DNA from: Symbiodinium natans
Taxonomy: Eukaryota; Sar; Dinophyceae; Suessiales; Symbiodiniaceae
Reading direction: 5' to 3'
Assembly (NCBI GenBank): GCA_905221605.1
Contig: CAJNDS010002128.1
Coordinates: forward strand, 141,001 to 205,000
Length of the DNA stretch: 64,000 nt
Under the pieces are notes generated by a model that saw only the letters and a list, made by a program, of their open reading frames with translations, did no database searches and was not told where the DNA came from. A program made the translations under genes and the position numbers. This document shows positions 21,201 to 33,874 of this stretch, one piece after another. Each line of letters starts with the position of its first letter. Within the stretch, counting starts at the first letter, position 1.

Positions 21201-23770
21201 TGAATTCAGGATTCAGGATCCAGGGGTAGCACCCAACGATGATTGAAGCTACCGAGCAGACGAGCTAGTGAACATGTCCGAAAATTACTCGAATCTTCAG
21301 AATACAGTTGCAGGAGTTGCGCCAGGAACTGTCAGAGGAGCATCGCAGGCTGCGGGCGAAGGCCATTTACGTGCGGGCTCGGACATTTTTATTGAGAATT
21401 CGCTGGCTTGAACACTGTTATCAATGTTGTAAGGCCCTCCGCTCCGAGCTCACCCTTGTGATCCTTGTGTCTTGCTTGATTGTCGCTTTTAGGGTCCGAT
21501 GCGCCACATGCTCCACAAAGGGCGGAGATTTTCGCTTGCTGTTTTCCCCAAACAGTCTACTGTTGGGGTTCTAAATTCATTTAAGGATTGCCGACATTCT
21601 GAGGACTGTTGCCGGGTTCCTGGGCTCTTTGTCTCCCTTTGTCTCCCTTTGTCTCCCTTTGTCTCCGTTTGTCTCCCTTTGTCTCCCTTCATGTGGGTAG
21701 CTTTGCCGGGATGCTGTGCTCCTCGCCTCCCTTTGTCCCCCTTCATCTCCCTTTGTCTCCCGTCGTCTCCACTGTTTCTTTGACGTGCCTTTGACTGTTT
21801 GGGGTCTTCGGTGGTGTAATTTCAAGTGCTTATTTCCCAGTCTTGGTGTGGGTTGTCCTCACCTCTTCGCCCAGGACACCTGGCCTGGTTTCTGAAACCC
21901 ACAGAGAGTCCCGTCAAGTATGCCTCAAATGCTCGCCTGCAAAGAAGCCCGCCGCCGAGTACACGCCCGAGTGTCCCTGAAGTGCCCCTGCAGAGAAGCC
22001 CGCAGAGAGTCGCGCCGAGCATCCCAGGAGAGAGTACCATTTGCTGAGAGAGCCTGCGGACAGTCCCGCCGGAGAAGCCCACAGAGAGCTCCGTCGCGCC
22101 GAGTTTTCTTGCAAGGGGTGCCATGCTTTCAGAGAATCCCGCAAGGATCCCCGCCGAGTATTCCTACAGTGCCCATTCCCAAAGAAGCTGCCAGAGAATT
22201 CCGTGGTCGACCTTATTCACTTGATTTTGCCGGTTTGTTCAAAACGGCATAGTTAGGACGTTAGGATGCACAGCCTGCTCCGCTGCACTTCCGCCTGCCG
22301 TCTCAGCTCAAGCTGCCGGTCCGTTTGCCAGTCGTATTTACAGCAGCCCTCGTTCGCCCAGTGCCCCTGCACCTTAATCCCCTTAGGAGTCACCGCGCTC
22401 CTGCCCGGCCCCGTGCTCGGCGCAGCCGGTCGCCGCAGGTGTTTGGCAGTCCTTGCGTGAAAAGTGGTGTTTGCAATAACATGGAGCCGACAGCAGCTCA
22501 GCTTGAGGCCATCCTAGGCTGCATAAGGTGGTTGCCGACCCAAACCCGTGCTTCCAGCTTGCCCCTGCACCTTGGCGGGACAGGCGTGTCCCACATACGC
22601 CCCCCCGCGAGGTTCGTGTGGCTGGAACCATGGCCTGCGTCCAGCCTTGCTGCCTCCCTCGGTCACCGTGCCTCTCTGTCCTGCCTGTTTGTGGCGTCCT
22701 CGCCTGCTGCCCTCGCCGCCGCAGTGGCACGCTGCCTGATGCCCTCTTGCGCCACACCCGTGCGACTGCCGCGGCATGCGCGGTCACAAGCAATGCAGTC
22801 GAGTCAACTGCGTTTCAGAATGGTCCGCAAACGGATGCTGTGAACTTGAGCCGTCAAAGCAACGGGGTCACTTTCCCTGATTTAGTGGTTAAGTTAAGCT
22901 CCTTAGCCACCGAAAGCTGGAAGGCAGACCTGGTGCTGCGAGTAGGGGCGCGCCCTCTGTGCCAAAGGGTTGGCTTTCCAGCATGAGCTGCTACTCGTAC
23001 CCCGCTCTCCATTGAGTCAAAAGGTCAATATGCCCTTCTTGAACCTCTCGTGGAGGGGAGCAATGACGTCATCGGAGCTCTCTGGAGAAGCGGGGGTAGG
23101 CCGCGGCAATAATAACCCCGCAGGTCGCTTTTCCCTTCCCTTCCTTCCCTTCCCTTCTAGTCCAGCACTCCGCGCGTTCACTTTATAACAGTCCGTGATG
23201 GCTCGCTTCCGACTTGCGTTTCTAGCATCATCCACCTGCCTCTACTCCGCAGTTGCGCTGGTGTCCGACTCGCGGGCTTCTCTGGAGTGGCTACTCAGCG
23301 GGATTCCCAGCGCGCTTCTCTGGGCATTTCAGGGATACTCGGCCAGGGTTCAGGACCAGAATTGACAGAAGGAGCCGCAGGAGCAGGAACCACAGAAGAG
23401 AACCGAGCAACAAAAGCATCAACAACGAGGCCAAGGCACATGCCCCTCTGGCATCAAATATATTCCTGATGATGCATGGAAGTCTAGACATTTCATGCGG
23501 CAGACGTTTGTTGCAAAAGTGGGTGTCTGACATGTTTCCATATTATTCGCTTACTTCCCCGTTTTGGCAGGATGTTGAGGCCATGTCAGTGGACGCGGCA
23601 CGCAGGCATTCAGAGCTTCTTCAAGAAGTGCAGGACTGCAGACGAGCAAGTGAACATGCCGAAAGTGTCCCGAATCTCCAGACTTCAGTTGCAGGAGTTG
23701 CGCCAGGAACTGTCAGAGGAACATCGCAGGCTGCGGGCAAAGGCCGCTCGCCTGCACGCAGCATATAGAT
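18252..23770 (+). CDS. CAP-Gly domain protein with coiled coil (dynactin/CLIP-like), multi-exon
   Basis: CAP-Gly domains bind the C-terminal EEY/F tail of tubulin and EB proteins at microtubule plus ends. Exon 18252-18332 ends [19 protein letters not shown] intron (18333-18412, 80 bp) follows. Exon 18413 to 18505/18511 reads [17 protein letters not shown] and continues with the hallmark GKNDGSVK. After a second intron ending at 18561, exon 18562 on reads [20 protein letters not shown], completing the domain. Exon 18882-19028 is a Ser-rich linker. Exons 20113-20207, about 20263-20357, 20522-20588, 20971-21054, 21314-21365 and 23695-23770 encode heptad-rich coiled coil such as [13 protein letters not shown] and [20 protein letters not shown]-Gly followed by long coils is the architecture of p150-Glued and CLIP proteins; which of these cannot be decided. 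The start codon and 3' end are not identified, and the last exon shown has a GTAAGT donor, so more exons follow. Confidence 0.75.
19030..20112. other. Intronic stretch of the CAP-Gly gene
   Basis: No domain or repeat recognised between the Ser-rich exon and the first coiled-coil exon. Exons for the linker may be hidden here. Confidence 0.4.
21250..21365 (+). repeat. Duplicated coiled-coil exon, copy 1 (copy 2 at 23640-23757)
   Basis: About 110 bp, including upstream intron (GCAAGTGAACATG and TTGCAGGAGTTGCGCC), recur at 23640-23757 with only a few differences. The coding part [17 protein letters not shown] is identical in protein. Copy 1 lacks a good donor after the match, while copy 2 runs to GTAAGT, so copy 1 may be a dead exon. 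Confidence 0.85.
21627..21778 (+). repeat. TGTCTCCCTT 10-bp minisatellite
   Basis: Seven near-perfect 10-bp units at 21627-21690 and four diverged ones at 21727-21775, inside an intron of the CAP-Gly gene. Confidence 0.9.
21890..22210 (+). repeat. Degenerate GC-rich short tandem repeat
   Basis: Variants of GAAGCCC(A/G)CAGAGAGTC, CGCCGAG and CCTGCAGAGA recur about every 25-40 bp. Intronic; no protein family recognised. Confidence 0.6.
22211..23690. other. Intronic stretch of the CAP-Gly gene
   Basis: Long open frames occur on both strands at 22325-22990 because of high GC, without domain resemblance. (CTTCC)n-like tract near 23128-23158. The real exon resumes at about 23695. Confidence 0.45.
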
Positions 23771-26700
23771 GTAAGTAGATGGGCTGTATATTTTCCCCAC
23801 AAGTTCGTTTTTTGTAGCGGCATTGTAGCGTTTGTGGCTTTTGTTTTAATGTTTAGAACTCAAAGCTGACACGCTCTCCTCGCTTCCCCTGCAGACAGTA
23901 TGATGGGGTGTGCCCACCAACTGCTTAGTCTCAAGGTGGAGATGCCCGCAGAAACTTACTGTTGTGCTTTTGTAGGGAGGGCTGGTGATGCTGGGAAGCC
24001 ACGGTGAAAAGCAGAACCGTCCAATGTCTTGCGACTTGGTGCTCTTGCAGGTTCAGTCGTGGGGCAGTGCACCCTTCTGAATAAAAACGGTTGGTTCAAG
24101 GCATTGCTGTCCAAAACCTGCGAATGAAGTTCTGAACCTGCGCGCCGAAGGCTCTTCTGTGACGAGGTGACTAGTTGTGACTCATGCTTCAGACTTACTT
24201 GCCTCATTCTTACGCGGCTTGATCCATCCGGCATGTTCGATTGGCTGCAAGCACTTGCGTGCAAGAAATGTACAACGGGTCTAAGGCATAGTCAACACCC
24301 AGCAAGAAGAACAGGTGAAGTCGATGCTCTCTGTACCAAAGAAGGCACAGGTCTCATCAGGTCTCTATCGCAACACAGCCTTTCATGAGCTTCTGCTTCG
24401 CCTGGATCCCTCTTGGAAACTGTTACCTGGTTTCCCTGCCTGATTTGCTGAACTTTCGTCCCGCCCCTCGGGGAAAGTTATTGCTGTGACTGTGATGAGT
24501 TTCCTTAGCGGGGATGCAACCTTTCGGCCTATTCAATGCTTCTCTTGCGACCTCCGGAGGCGTACAATGCTCTGTAGCATTGTTCAAGAACCTTTGGATC
24601 TAGGCGTTTCACCTAGGGGAAACACTCACTTCATACAAAACGTCCGTGTTGCACTGTATCTGATGGCTAGAGCATCCATGCCCGGACCACAACAACGTCC
24701 ACTTTACCAGTGCATCCACCAAAACGCGCACAAAACCCAACTCGAATAAACGCGTGTTTTTGAACAACAATTCCAAGTCCACATGCCACAAAAGGTACCA
24801 TCAACAAGCGGCTCCCTAAACGAAATGTACGAATCACCAAAGAGCCACATATGGGTTTAGAAGCTGATATTATTCGGACTTTGATAGGCCTTTTGGGTGC
24901 GGGGCTTACTTAGTTGAGGCTCTGGGCTTGTGCCAATGCAGTTTTCAAATGTCTTACATGCTCCAGAGTTTGGGTTGTGTGGCGGGTGGGAGGTTTTGTT
25001 GAAGGTGTTGCATGTTTGGGTGGGGTCGCCGTCGCTGTGAATGGACATATTGACCTTGAAGGGCATGCAAGAAAGGAATGGCGAGAAACAGCTACCGTTG
25101 CCGGGCTTGCTGATGTATTTTACGTGCATCAGCGCAGGAGGAAGTCAGCAAAGGAAAGCCGGCGAGTCGGAAGCTGAGCTTCGCGAATGGGTGAGAGTCT
25201 CGTAGATGTAGTGTATATTGGTGGTTTGTACACGGAGTATACGGAGTAGTGTGTTGAATTGTATTGTCATCTTTTCAGTCATGTAATGTCCTGCTACGTA
25301 CGGCTGATTTGTCTGCCTTTTGATCTGAAGCCGGATTTGTTGGAGTTCAGGTCCAACGCGGGCGGCGTATCCCAGCTACTCACATGCATTGAGAAGATTG
25401 GATGGTGTATTGAAGATGATTTGGATCAGTTCCCATGAGCAGGTTAACAGATTTCCAGATTAGATTGCTGGTGAGCTTTCGATCTGTTACGAAGTCAGTC
25501 AAAGAGCTTGCACACGCGTTGCAGCTATGATACCGCCTGAGACAGTATGCTGCACCCAAGCATCCAATCACGCTTCAACGCATTCCGAGATTTCAGGCTT
25601 TTCCGAGTTCTTCTTGCCACTTGTCTGCAACAGTCTCTTGAATTCTCTTGACAATCTGGAAGCCACGGAAGCGACTCTCCTTGAATCCGCTGCGCTCAAG
25701 GAGTCACATGTGCTGCTCTCGTGGACAAAGCCACACCGGTTTGATTCCAGCCGCTCGAATTTGCTAGTGCTCATAGGACCTTGTACATAGCAGACGTTAC
25801 TGAAGCCTTAATGAAGCACTGTTGCAGCTGCATGTCAGTCAAGTATTCATTGCGGATCAATTATACAATTGAACATAATACTTGAGCTCAAAATCGTTAG
25901 ATGTTAAAAACATAGCAGCAATTTTTCCAAGCGTGTCTGTATCTAACTCTAAGTTTAACGTTCACCAAGGTGTTCCTTAACATGTTGTAACATGGGAAAT
26001 CAGAAGCCTCCATCATGATTCAGTAGGAAAGGGAAGAGCCTCTCCAGTTTTTCAAAGGTTGCAGGAATTAGGGCTCCGAAAGCGCCGAATTGTGCGAGTC
26101 TGATCTAGGAAATTGGAGCACTAAGCCAAGACGCCAAGAAGCAAGACGCACCAACAAGCAAAACTACCAGACGCACAAGGCAGCAAAGCGACGATACATT
26201 GGGGGCCAGCTCCACCATCCACCAGAAGATTTGGAACGTTACAGCTTTGAAATGTGTTAAGCTCTATCGAAACAAGATTTAAATGCTTTAAGATACAAGT
26301 CTAGATGGCTTAAACTCGCCTTGATCTATGCCAAGTCTTATCGCCCAAGAAGAAGACGCCGCAAAGATTTTTCCGATCTTGGCAGATTTTGCACGTCGTG
26401 TTTTGTCGGAATAATGGATGCGCAAAATCTGCCCAAATCCAGGCCATATTTTTCTTTTCTTTTCAGGTACATGGTACCGTGCAGATCCAGGCAGTTTTTT
26501 GTCCTTCCGAAATTTGCCTGGGTCTGTTGGATGGACAAGGCCTGCCTTGATCCATGCGCTACATTGTTGACAGGAAACGGCACTGTGACGATCCAGGCAG
26601 ATCTCAGGAAATGGGTACCGTGTAGATCCAAGCAGAGTTTGTCGTGTTTTCTGACACCATAGATGGGCAAAACTTGCTCAAGCGCTAGAATGTTCAAAGT

Positions 26701-29140
26701 TCTAAACATTCATGTCTTCTGGGGACCTGCTTCACTCAGCCACTAGAAAGTTTAAGACTTCGAAGCTTCAAAAAGCTTTTCAAGTTTTCAGCCTTAAATA
26801 GTTACACGATTCAGAAGTTGTAAAACTGTTGAAGCTTTAAGTAGCCAGTAGTTTTACAAGCATGACAACTTGAATCAATTAAGCCCTTGCAACTTGCAAT
26901 CTTTCTTGTGTAAAGATTAAAGCGCCTTGAACGTGTTATGGTATTCTGTATTGATTCTACCTTGCTCCCTATTCTCACTTGCATATTCCTGATTTTTGGA
27001 ATACAGGAATGACGCGTAAGGAATAACAAACCAGGTTAAGGCCTGAAGCTTCCAGAAGGGCATGTGTCAAACCATACAAAGGTTATAAATTAGAGAGGTT
27101 TTCCTATCGACATTTAGAGGATTTCGTTTTCTTTGGATACCCCAGGTCTCATACAGACGCTGAAGCCTTGCATCTTAGAGGAACAAGGAACAACTTGCAC
27201 ACACACACACACAACGCAAAGTAAACCTCCAGAAGAGTGAAGTGGCTTAAATCTGTACCGACTGGTGCCCTGCCAAAAGCATTCATGTTCTCTACGCGCT
27301 TCAAGCTGTGTTTGCAGGCTTGTGCTTCAAATGCCTGCAAGACTTACATGGCCGTTCTAGTTTTTATGAGGCTGAAGATGATGCTCGACAACCAGCGGGG
27401 ATCCGGCTGGACATGCCATGGATCAGAGTCTACATGGCTTGACAAACACATGGATCATGCATGATTAGGCACAGATTGTTGCGTATAACTTCGCGCAGGA
27501 TAGCAGTTCGGCTCGTGCCGAAGGGCCCATACGAGCTGGTTGAGGGCCACACCTCGCATCGGTGCTAAGCGCTTTAGCCTCCACAAGAGAGCTCGTGTAG
27601 TTCTGATTGCCCTTCATGGGAAGGGTGGCAATCTTCGAAAGACCTGTCGAGACAGCACCACATTACACGAACTGTACAGGTAGCCTGGCTGCAAAGCAGC
27701 GACGAAAGCACGGTTTTGATCCAGTAAACCCAGCCCTCCGTACATCTTGAAAAGATGTAGGCTTTTTTGGAGCCCTTTTCCGGTTTTGTGCGATCTATCC
27801 AGCATTCGCTGGCAGCTGGGCCGACATAGAAATGCGCTTCTCAATGTGGCACTGCGGTGACTATGCTGCAGATGCTTCACTTGGTTTCTCGGAAGGGCTC
27901 TTAACTAGTGCCCGCTTGGTTCTTCTGTCCATCTTGACAAACTCGAACCACTTGCTTTGCCTCCCATGCCCCACTCTTTTCCCAGACCAACAGGGGGTGG
28001 GATGGGTGCCAGGAGCGGGGCAGTAAGCGGAAGTGACATCCGTTAGCCGTGTCGCGCGCGCCTTGACCTCCGTTGCTGGAAGAATTTTCCTGTGAAAAGG
28101 CCTCAAAAATATCTGACGACTTGGTTGAAGCTCGCCCAGACGACATTGAGGCTTTTCCGACTTTCTGCGCGCAAATCACAACACGGTGTCGAAGAGTCAA
28201 GATGAGATGCCTCACAGGCTTGGGCTATGAGGGCAGAGGTGCCGCAGGGGATGGGCCTTTCTAGATGTTCGAGATTCAAGACACTGGTAAACATCACCAC
28301 TACATCTCCAATGCAGGCGTATTCCAGGCTGGAGAAGATGCTGACACCAAAGGCCGGCGCCAGCTGGGTAGACTGGCTCGGGCGCTCTGTTTTGGAGTTG
28401 TGACTTCAGTTGGGGCAGAGCGAAAAAAGTTGCTTGGACTTCGTTCTATCAAACACGTGTTCACATTTCACATAGAGAAGTTGCAGGAGCCCAACTTCCC
28501 AACACGACTCGCGAAGGTGAAAGAAGTCACAACTACTTGGTCGTACGGTCAGCAGGACTCTAGAAGGTTGCCAGCCATGAGAACTGAAGACAACTGAAGC
28601 ACTATTTTTCAGCCCTGTTGGTCTTGATGGAGGCGAGTGGTGCTGTGGTCTGAGTATGTCTGAGTCTAGGGAGTGCAGGGGGAGAAGAACATCACAAGTC
28701 AACAGTTCGTCAGATTTGGCGAGTGACATCAGTTGACATTGAGCATGCCAGATTCATGAAAGAGCACTTTGTGACAGGAAACGATCGAATCGTACGAGCA
28801 AATGGCCAGATTGATGAAGGCCTCTTGTGCTCCGTGTGTGCTGCTTCGCCTTCATCACTGGTGTAGTGAAGTGTGTTGCGTGTGCGCGCCCGCTTTGCGT
28901 GTATGGGAAAAAGTGCTCCTCGTTAGGACCCTGAAGCATGGGCCAAAGTCACTCCGCAAATGTGGAATAACCTTGGTGGGGCGCCCTGTGACAGTGCCCT
29001 GTGCCTGGGACAGTGCCCTGCGCAGTGCCCTGTTGCATCCTGTTCGCTTAAGGCACTGTCAGGGCCATGCATGGCGATCCTGCCCAAGCCAAAGAGGTGA
29101 GTTTCCAACTCGGGGCGCTTGTTGTTTGTTTTTTTTTGTA
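23771..29140. other. 5.4 kb without an assignable gene
   Basis: Some short pieces read like + strand exons: SMMGCAHQLLSLKVEMPAE (about 23899-23955) and SLNSLDNLEATEATLLES (about 25634-25690) could be further exons of the CAP-Gly gene. (CA)n at about 27196-27214. A mild AT increase and a degenerate AGTTCTAAA-like character are seen at 26690-27060. Tandem CAGTGCCCTG copies at about 28989-29035. No domain is recognised. Confidence 0.4.
26340..26660. repeat. Degenerate inverted/direct repeats around GGCAGATTTTGC
   Basis: GGCAGATTTTGC (about 26381) faces GCAAAATCTGCC (about 26422), and GGTACCGTG(C/T)AGATCCA(G/A)GCAG occurs twice (about 26473 and 26613). Resembles a decayed hairpin element. Confidence 0.6.
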
Positions 29141-29141
29141 T

Positions 29142-31770
29142 GGCAGGCGTACGACCATGGTATGGAGCGCGTCGAGGAGATGCCTTGGGACCCAGAGGGA
29201 GTCGTACGGTTCCTTACCAACTGCTTTTGACGAAAGCGTTCGTCGACAATTCTCATCTCGAGCACATCGTGCTGGAAAGTAGGAGCAGGCTCTCTCGTGG
29301 ATAGTAACACGAAGCTCAGCAGGGCAGCAGTCTAGGCCCTAACAGGAGATGTGCTGGCAAGCCGCGAACCCCAAATCACATGTGTTTAGTTCAAGATTAC
29401 ATACACATTCCACACACAGACGTCTTGCTCCTTGTGGCTTGCTTTGTTTTTGCATCCTTGACGTGATACTCTTACTCGTTTAAGCTGCAGTTGTATTCAT
29501 TGCAATGCTCTCAGGCCACAGCAAGAGCAACACGGCGCAACAACTGCCAGAAAGGAACTGTAAAATAGCGGAGTGCTCACTAGGCAGGGAGGATTTCGAA
29601 ATGGAGATCTTCGCAAAAAGGAGGGAGAACACCAGACATGAGAGTGCCGCAAGCGGCCCAAGTGGGCGGGTGTCACAGATTCGGTGGGTTGGTGGCGGGT
29701 GTTGGAAACTGAGGTCAGACGGGAATGTCTTCTTTGAACGCATGGGAACTGGAAGATGCGCGTGCGAGGAAGTTAATTTGTTAATCCAACTGCAAACGCG
29801 AAGCTGCCTCGGCATGGGTACCGAGGCGAATTCAGGATTCACGTGGGGTAAGGGGGGTGGGGGTGGGGGGGGGCGGGAATTGGGGGAAGGGTGCCACAGG
29901 ATGCTGTTGTGGGCGGGGAAAGGGGGCTGGCTCATCACTTCCAGGGGGGGAGGGGTGAGTAGGGGGGTTGGGGGCGGGCAGGGGGTCGAGACGGGGAAAA
30001 CGGCCAGTATGCCTGGCCCAAGATCGCTCCTGGTCTTGCTGGTCAGCTAGGGGGGGGGTACCCATTTAGGGTCAAAGAAAGCTCGCCCGCACTTGCTCTG
30101 CGGCCGCTGCAGGGGGTTCGGGGCAACTTATCTAAGGTTCCCTAGACCTGGATCTAAAACGCCTCAGGCCCCCGGCCTCGGCAGATTAGTAAACATGAGG
30201 GACGGTTGAGTTACAGGCAGCATGCGGTCATGAGAACTAAGGCAGCAGCTCGGCGATGCAAGTGGCCAATCAGAGAAGGCCATCCGAATGTCGAAACGAC
30301 AGCTTGCTGGGGTCTTTCGCAGCAACTTGCCGGCTCGTGCGTTCCTACTCAGGACCTGCGTGTGGCTGAAATTACCATGCGTTTCAACAAAGCCTGGTTG
30401 GCGGAAAACCAAGCGCAAGAGGGTGACATGCTGCAGGCGCGGTGGGCTCCCTCCCTCTCTCTGTCTCTGTCTTGCTCACTTTCGTTTGTAAATCTCCCTC
30501 GCTCGCTCTCTCTCTCTCTCTCTCTGTCTGTGCTTGGGGGGAAGCACCTTGGAATGCTCGATCTCCGAACTGTGGGCAAAGAGAGCATTTGCGTCCAGTT
30601 TACTGTTTGTTTCGAAAGTCCTGGCTTTGGGGATCTTTTGGGGCCCAGCCAAGCCTACTTCTTCATGGCCGTGTGAGTAATTGTTGTATGGGGTAGGATC
30701 TCTTTTTTCGAGGAAGGTGCGCCCGAGGCGAATGAAACCATTTCATGTTTGCTTGTTTGATATGCCTCTGAGCACCTGGCCTGAGTCGACATCACGCTGA
30801 ACCTGAGCGATCAACCGGAATCCACTTATCAAGGGTCACACCTTGCCACCGTGATGAACTTAAACAGAAATGAACCCCTGCTAGAAAAGACGGAGTGCCC
30901 TGAGATTTCATACGACATCTCGGATGTCCTGCATCCTGTTTGCCAGCATCGCATGGCAGGATTGCAGCTTCAAGAGTCGCAGTAGTCACACCTCCAAGAA
31001 TCCACAGATTTGGCAAGCAAGCATCATCCCCAGGGATATCTCAGCATGGATCCTGCCTCTGGGTCTCAGTGATTCTGAAATACACGGGTGGCATTGGCTG
31101 TATGACTCCGTTGCCGTCAACTTAACTGGGCGATTTGTACGTTTCCGAGCTCTAAACAACTAGTTACATATACCCAGAACCCTGCGGCTCGTGTTTCTGC
31201 AATGCCTGGCTGGCCCAGACGAACCTGGCCTACTACTACAACCGCAATCCTACCATTCGATTCGTTCGATGCGCAACAATTTTTAAGTGCCTCTTTGGGA
31301 GACTGAATTTCCATTCGATGCTGGCAAATCTTTCAAGCATCTCTTTGGAAACCGACCGGAATTGGATTGGGAGCCATCAACCTGAACCTTCAACTTTAAT
31401 CCCTGATTTCTGGCCGCTCTGACACAAATACTTCCTGTCTGCCTGCATTTTGCTGACTCTTTCTTGATTTATGATTTGGTAATTTCGGTCTTCTTTGGTT
31501 TCTGATTCGGCCTACGCTGTTTTCGACTCCATGTCCCGACTCGCCGGTCGCCTGTTGCTCCTCTATGTACGTTTCTGCAATCAGACGAAGTGCCAAACAC
31601 ATGGTGGAACCGCTAGTCTTCGGTAGCTCTGCGTTAATGTCTGCTTTGCTGACCGCCCTGTCGTCAGGCGATTGGAGAGTATCTGGCCCTAACAGAGGAG
31701 GTCAAGTGGTTCGCAGATGCTTTGCTCCAACTTGGAGGGCAATGGTCGGGGCCCTTGTTGAAAGAGTGGA
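29142..31770 (+). CDS. Candidate 5' exons of the CTR9-like gene
   Basis: Three exon-like blocks precede the clear CTR9-like exons on the same strand: after CAG, AYDHGMERVEEMPWDPEGVV (about 29147-29206) continuing to RFLTNCF; NAWLAQTNLAYYYNRN (about 31200-31247), which is TPR-like; and AIGEYLALTEEVKWFADALL (about 31667-31727), again after CAG. Acid/proline-rich N-terminus followed by TPRs suits CTR9. Assignment to the same gene as the exons at 33.9-36.3 kb is inference from strand, spacing and TPR character. Confidence 0.35.
29830..30190. repeat. G-rich dispersed repeat, copy 4
   Basis: Long stretch of G-runs (up to 9), then CTAGGGGGGGGGTACCCATTT at about 30049 (compare 9630), and GGCCTCGGCAGATTA near 30176 (compare 17018 and 17331). 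Confidence 0.65.
30792..30890 (-). pseudogene. Short LINE C-terminal fragment
   Basis: Minus-strand peptide SSRWQGVTLDKWIP matches in pattern RKWWRGLTLDTWIPGDCRD of the longer LINE tail at 54.6-54.95 kb; the DNA shares about 40 bp including TATCAAGGGTCA. A small relic of the same retroelement family. Confidence 0.55.
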
Positions 31771-33870
31771 GGCCATATGATGCCATCAATGCGGGTAAAC
31801 AATCGTTCCTTTCTTTTGGAATTCGCTTCGTGTGTGTGGATGTGCGGCGCGTGCTCACTGTATTGGCTCTCATCGCCCGGGTCCTCCCGGCCTCCCTCAC
31901 ACTCCCTCTCCGAGAATCTTGCAGAGAATCTCTAGAGTGGCCCACCCCCGCCCCCAAGAGAATCCCTGCAGACCCAACCTCGCGGAGTGAGTGCCAATCC
32001 CGAAGAGACAGACCATCACTGGAGTACCCAGTCCCAGGCGCCCACTGGGCATCTGATTTATCAGCAAAAGCAGCATGGAGAGGACCGAAAGGAAGAAGCG
32101 GAAAGTAACACAGCAATGACACGACACATAGTAAAGACAAATGGCGTGGTGTTTAACAGTTTTGTAACAGCAATGGGGTCCTGAAGGCCTAGCCCTGCCC
32201 AACCTTGCCTCTTGATGCACAAACATACTTGGTTCCATTTGGTTCCTCACACACGACAAATCAAAACATTAGTGCTTCATTAGCGAAGTGTGTTCATCCA
32301 GGCGTTTCACGTTCATGCACAGCCTTGATCCAGGCACCGCATCTTGAAACTTTGAAAGGATGGCTTGTTCAATTCTTTCAAGGGAGCGCTGATGAATGCC
32401 ATTCTCGGCCACCGCTCGCAACCGAAACAATCCAGGAAGAGCATGTTGACCCTTCGTTCATGCTGCACGGGCCCGAGCACCCTTTTGCAACAGTCTTCAC
32501 CCAGGCTCCATCGCCATCGTTTGCCACTCGAGTTTCTTTGCTTCAACCGTTTCGTCACATGCGGGATGATGCCCGAAAACGGCTTTGCGCCGTTGCGCCG
32601 TTGCGCCGTGTTGAGCTGTTGAGCCATTGCGCCGCACAGCGTGCAGAACCCTCAAACCCTACAGCCTAAACCCTAGGCCCAACATTATGCAGAGTACGTA
32701 ACCAAGGAGTGCAGAGCCACAGAGCGGAGCAGTTTGCTGACGCCGTTTCTATTGAAACATCTACATAGCGAGGATGCACTTCTGATGCGTGCGAAATGCT
32801 GTTGGGGTCGGCAGCCGTGCTTTGTCATGACTTCCGAACAAGCAAGGACGACAGCGACGGCAACGGAATGAACATGCTCTCGACTTTCAAAAGCAGCATT
32901 GGCTTGGCTTTGTGGGTTGGCAGGGGGCAGCGGGGCAGGGAGCGGGGGGAGGACAGGGGGACGGCAGGGTGCCCCGTTTACACGCTGTCACACAGTTTTC
33001 TCAGGCATGGGTTGATTTTTGGTCATGGCCTTGTGCTTTATGAGTTTACGTTTGCTGCGTCTTCTGCTCAGGCTTTGTTGCGCAATTTATGTCTGTATCT
33101 CGTCTCTATCCCTTCCATCACAGGCATTCCTTGATGTGGTTGTTTAGCAGTTCTTTGCTTCATTCATGTTTTTTGCTATTGCACTATTGATGTAGGTATG
33201 CCAATGAGTTGCTGAGCTAACTGCTCGCTGTCGCTTTCCTGAGTAACCGACTCTGCTAGTTTAAGCTACAAGGTTCCGTGTCTCTTCTGACAACCTCACG
33301 CTTTTGCGCGTCTCCTTCTGACAAGTTGGGAATAACCCACTGGCATGTTGAAGCAAGGAAGAAGAGCCTACCCAGGGCCAGGCATCATTGATGTAGGTAT
33401 GGCTTTCTGCATTGATGTGAATATTGTTGGCCATGCTTTGTGTGCGTGGTCTTCCTGTCTTTATGCTTTCAGTAGATCGCCCGTCTATCTTGTGTGATAT
33501 CTTTCGTTCTTTATGTTTTCTTGTTCTTTTGAAAAAAAGTTTTTCGGTGCGTCGCTTGCTATGTTCATTTACCTGTCGCTGCGACGCTCTTTCGTTCTTT
33601 GGTGTATGTACTTCAGTTGTAGTGTCCTTATTTGCACTGATTATATCCTTGTTGTTTCTTGTATGGCGTTCTTTCTGTGTTTACTCTACTTATTTCCGTC
33701 GTTCTATCTTTATCGTTGCCTTTTCGGGGGCTAGTCCAGAGCACGGTTTTTTGTCACCCATTTGTGCGCCGCGCCGAGGCTTATGAGAGCCAAGGAATAT
33801 TCACACCAAAGCGCAACCTTAAGACTCTTAAGACAAGACGCGCGAAAGACACATACAACAGAACCCTGAC
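31771..33870. other. Probable intronic DNA
   Basis: No domain recognised. GCCGTTGCGCC short repeats near 32590-32635 and a fragment similar to telomeric repeat near 32655-32675. T-rich region at 33400-33740. Confidence 0.4.
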
Positions 33871-33874
33871 TTGG

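Noticed and set aside
22325-22986. Overlapping GC-rich open frames on both strands
   Set aside because: No domain pattern; long frames are expected at high GC, and the region lies between exons of the CAP-Gly gene.
29505-30050. 181-residue + strand frame with Gly-rich tail
   Set aside because: The tail is a G-run repeat and the first part shows no family resemblance.
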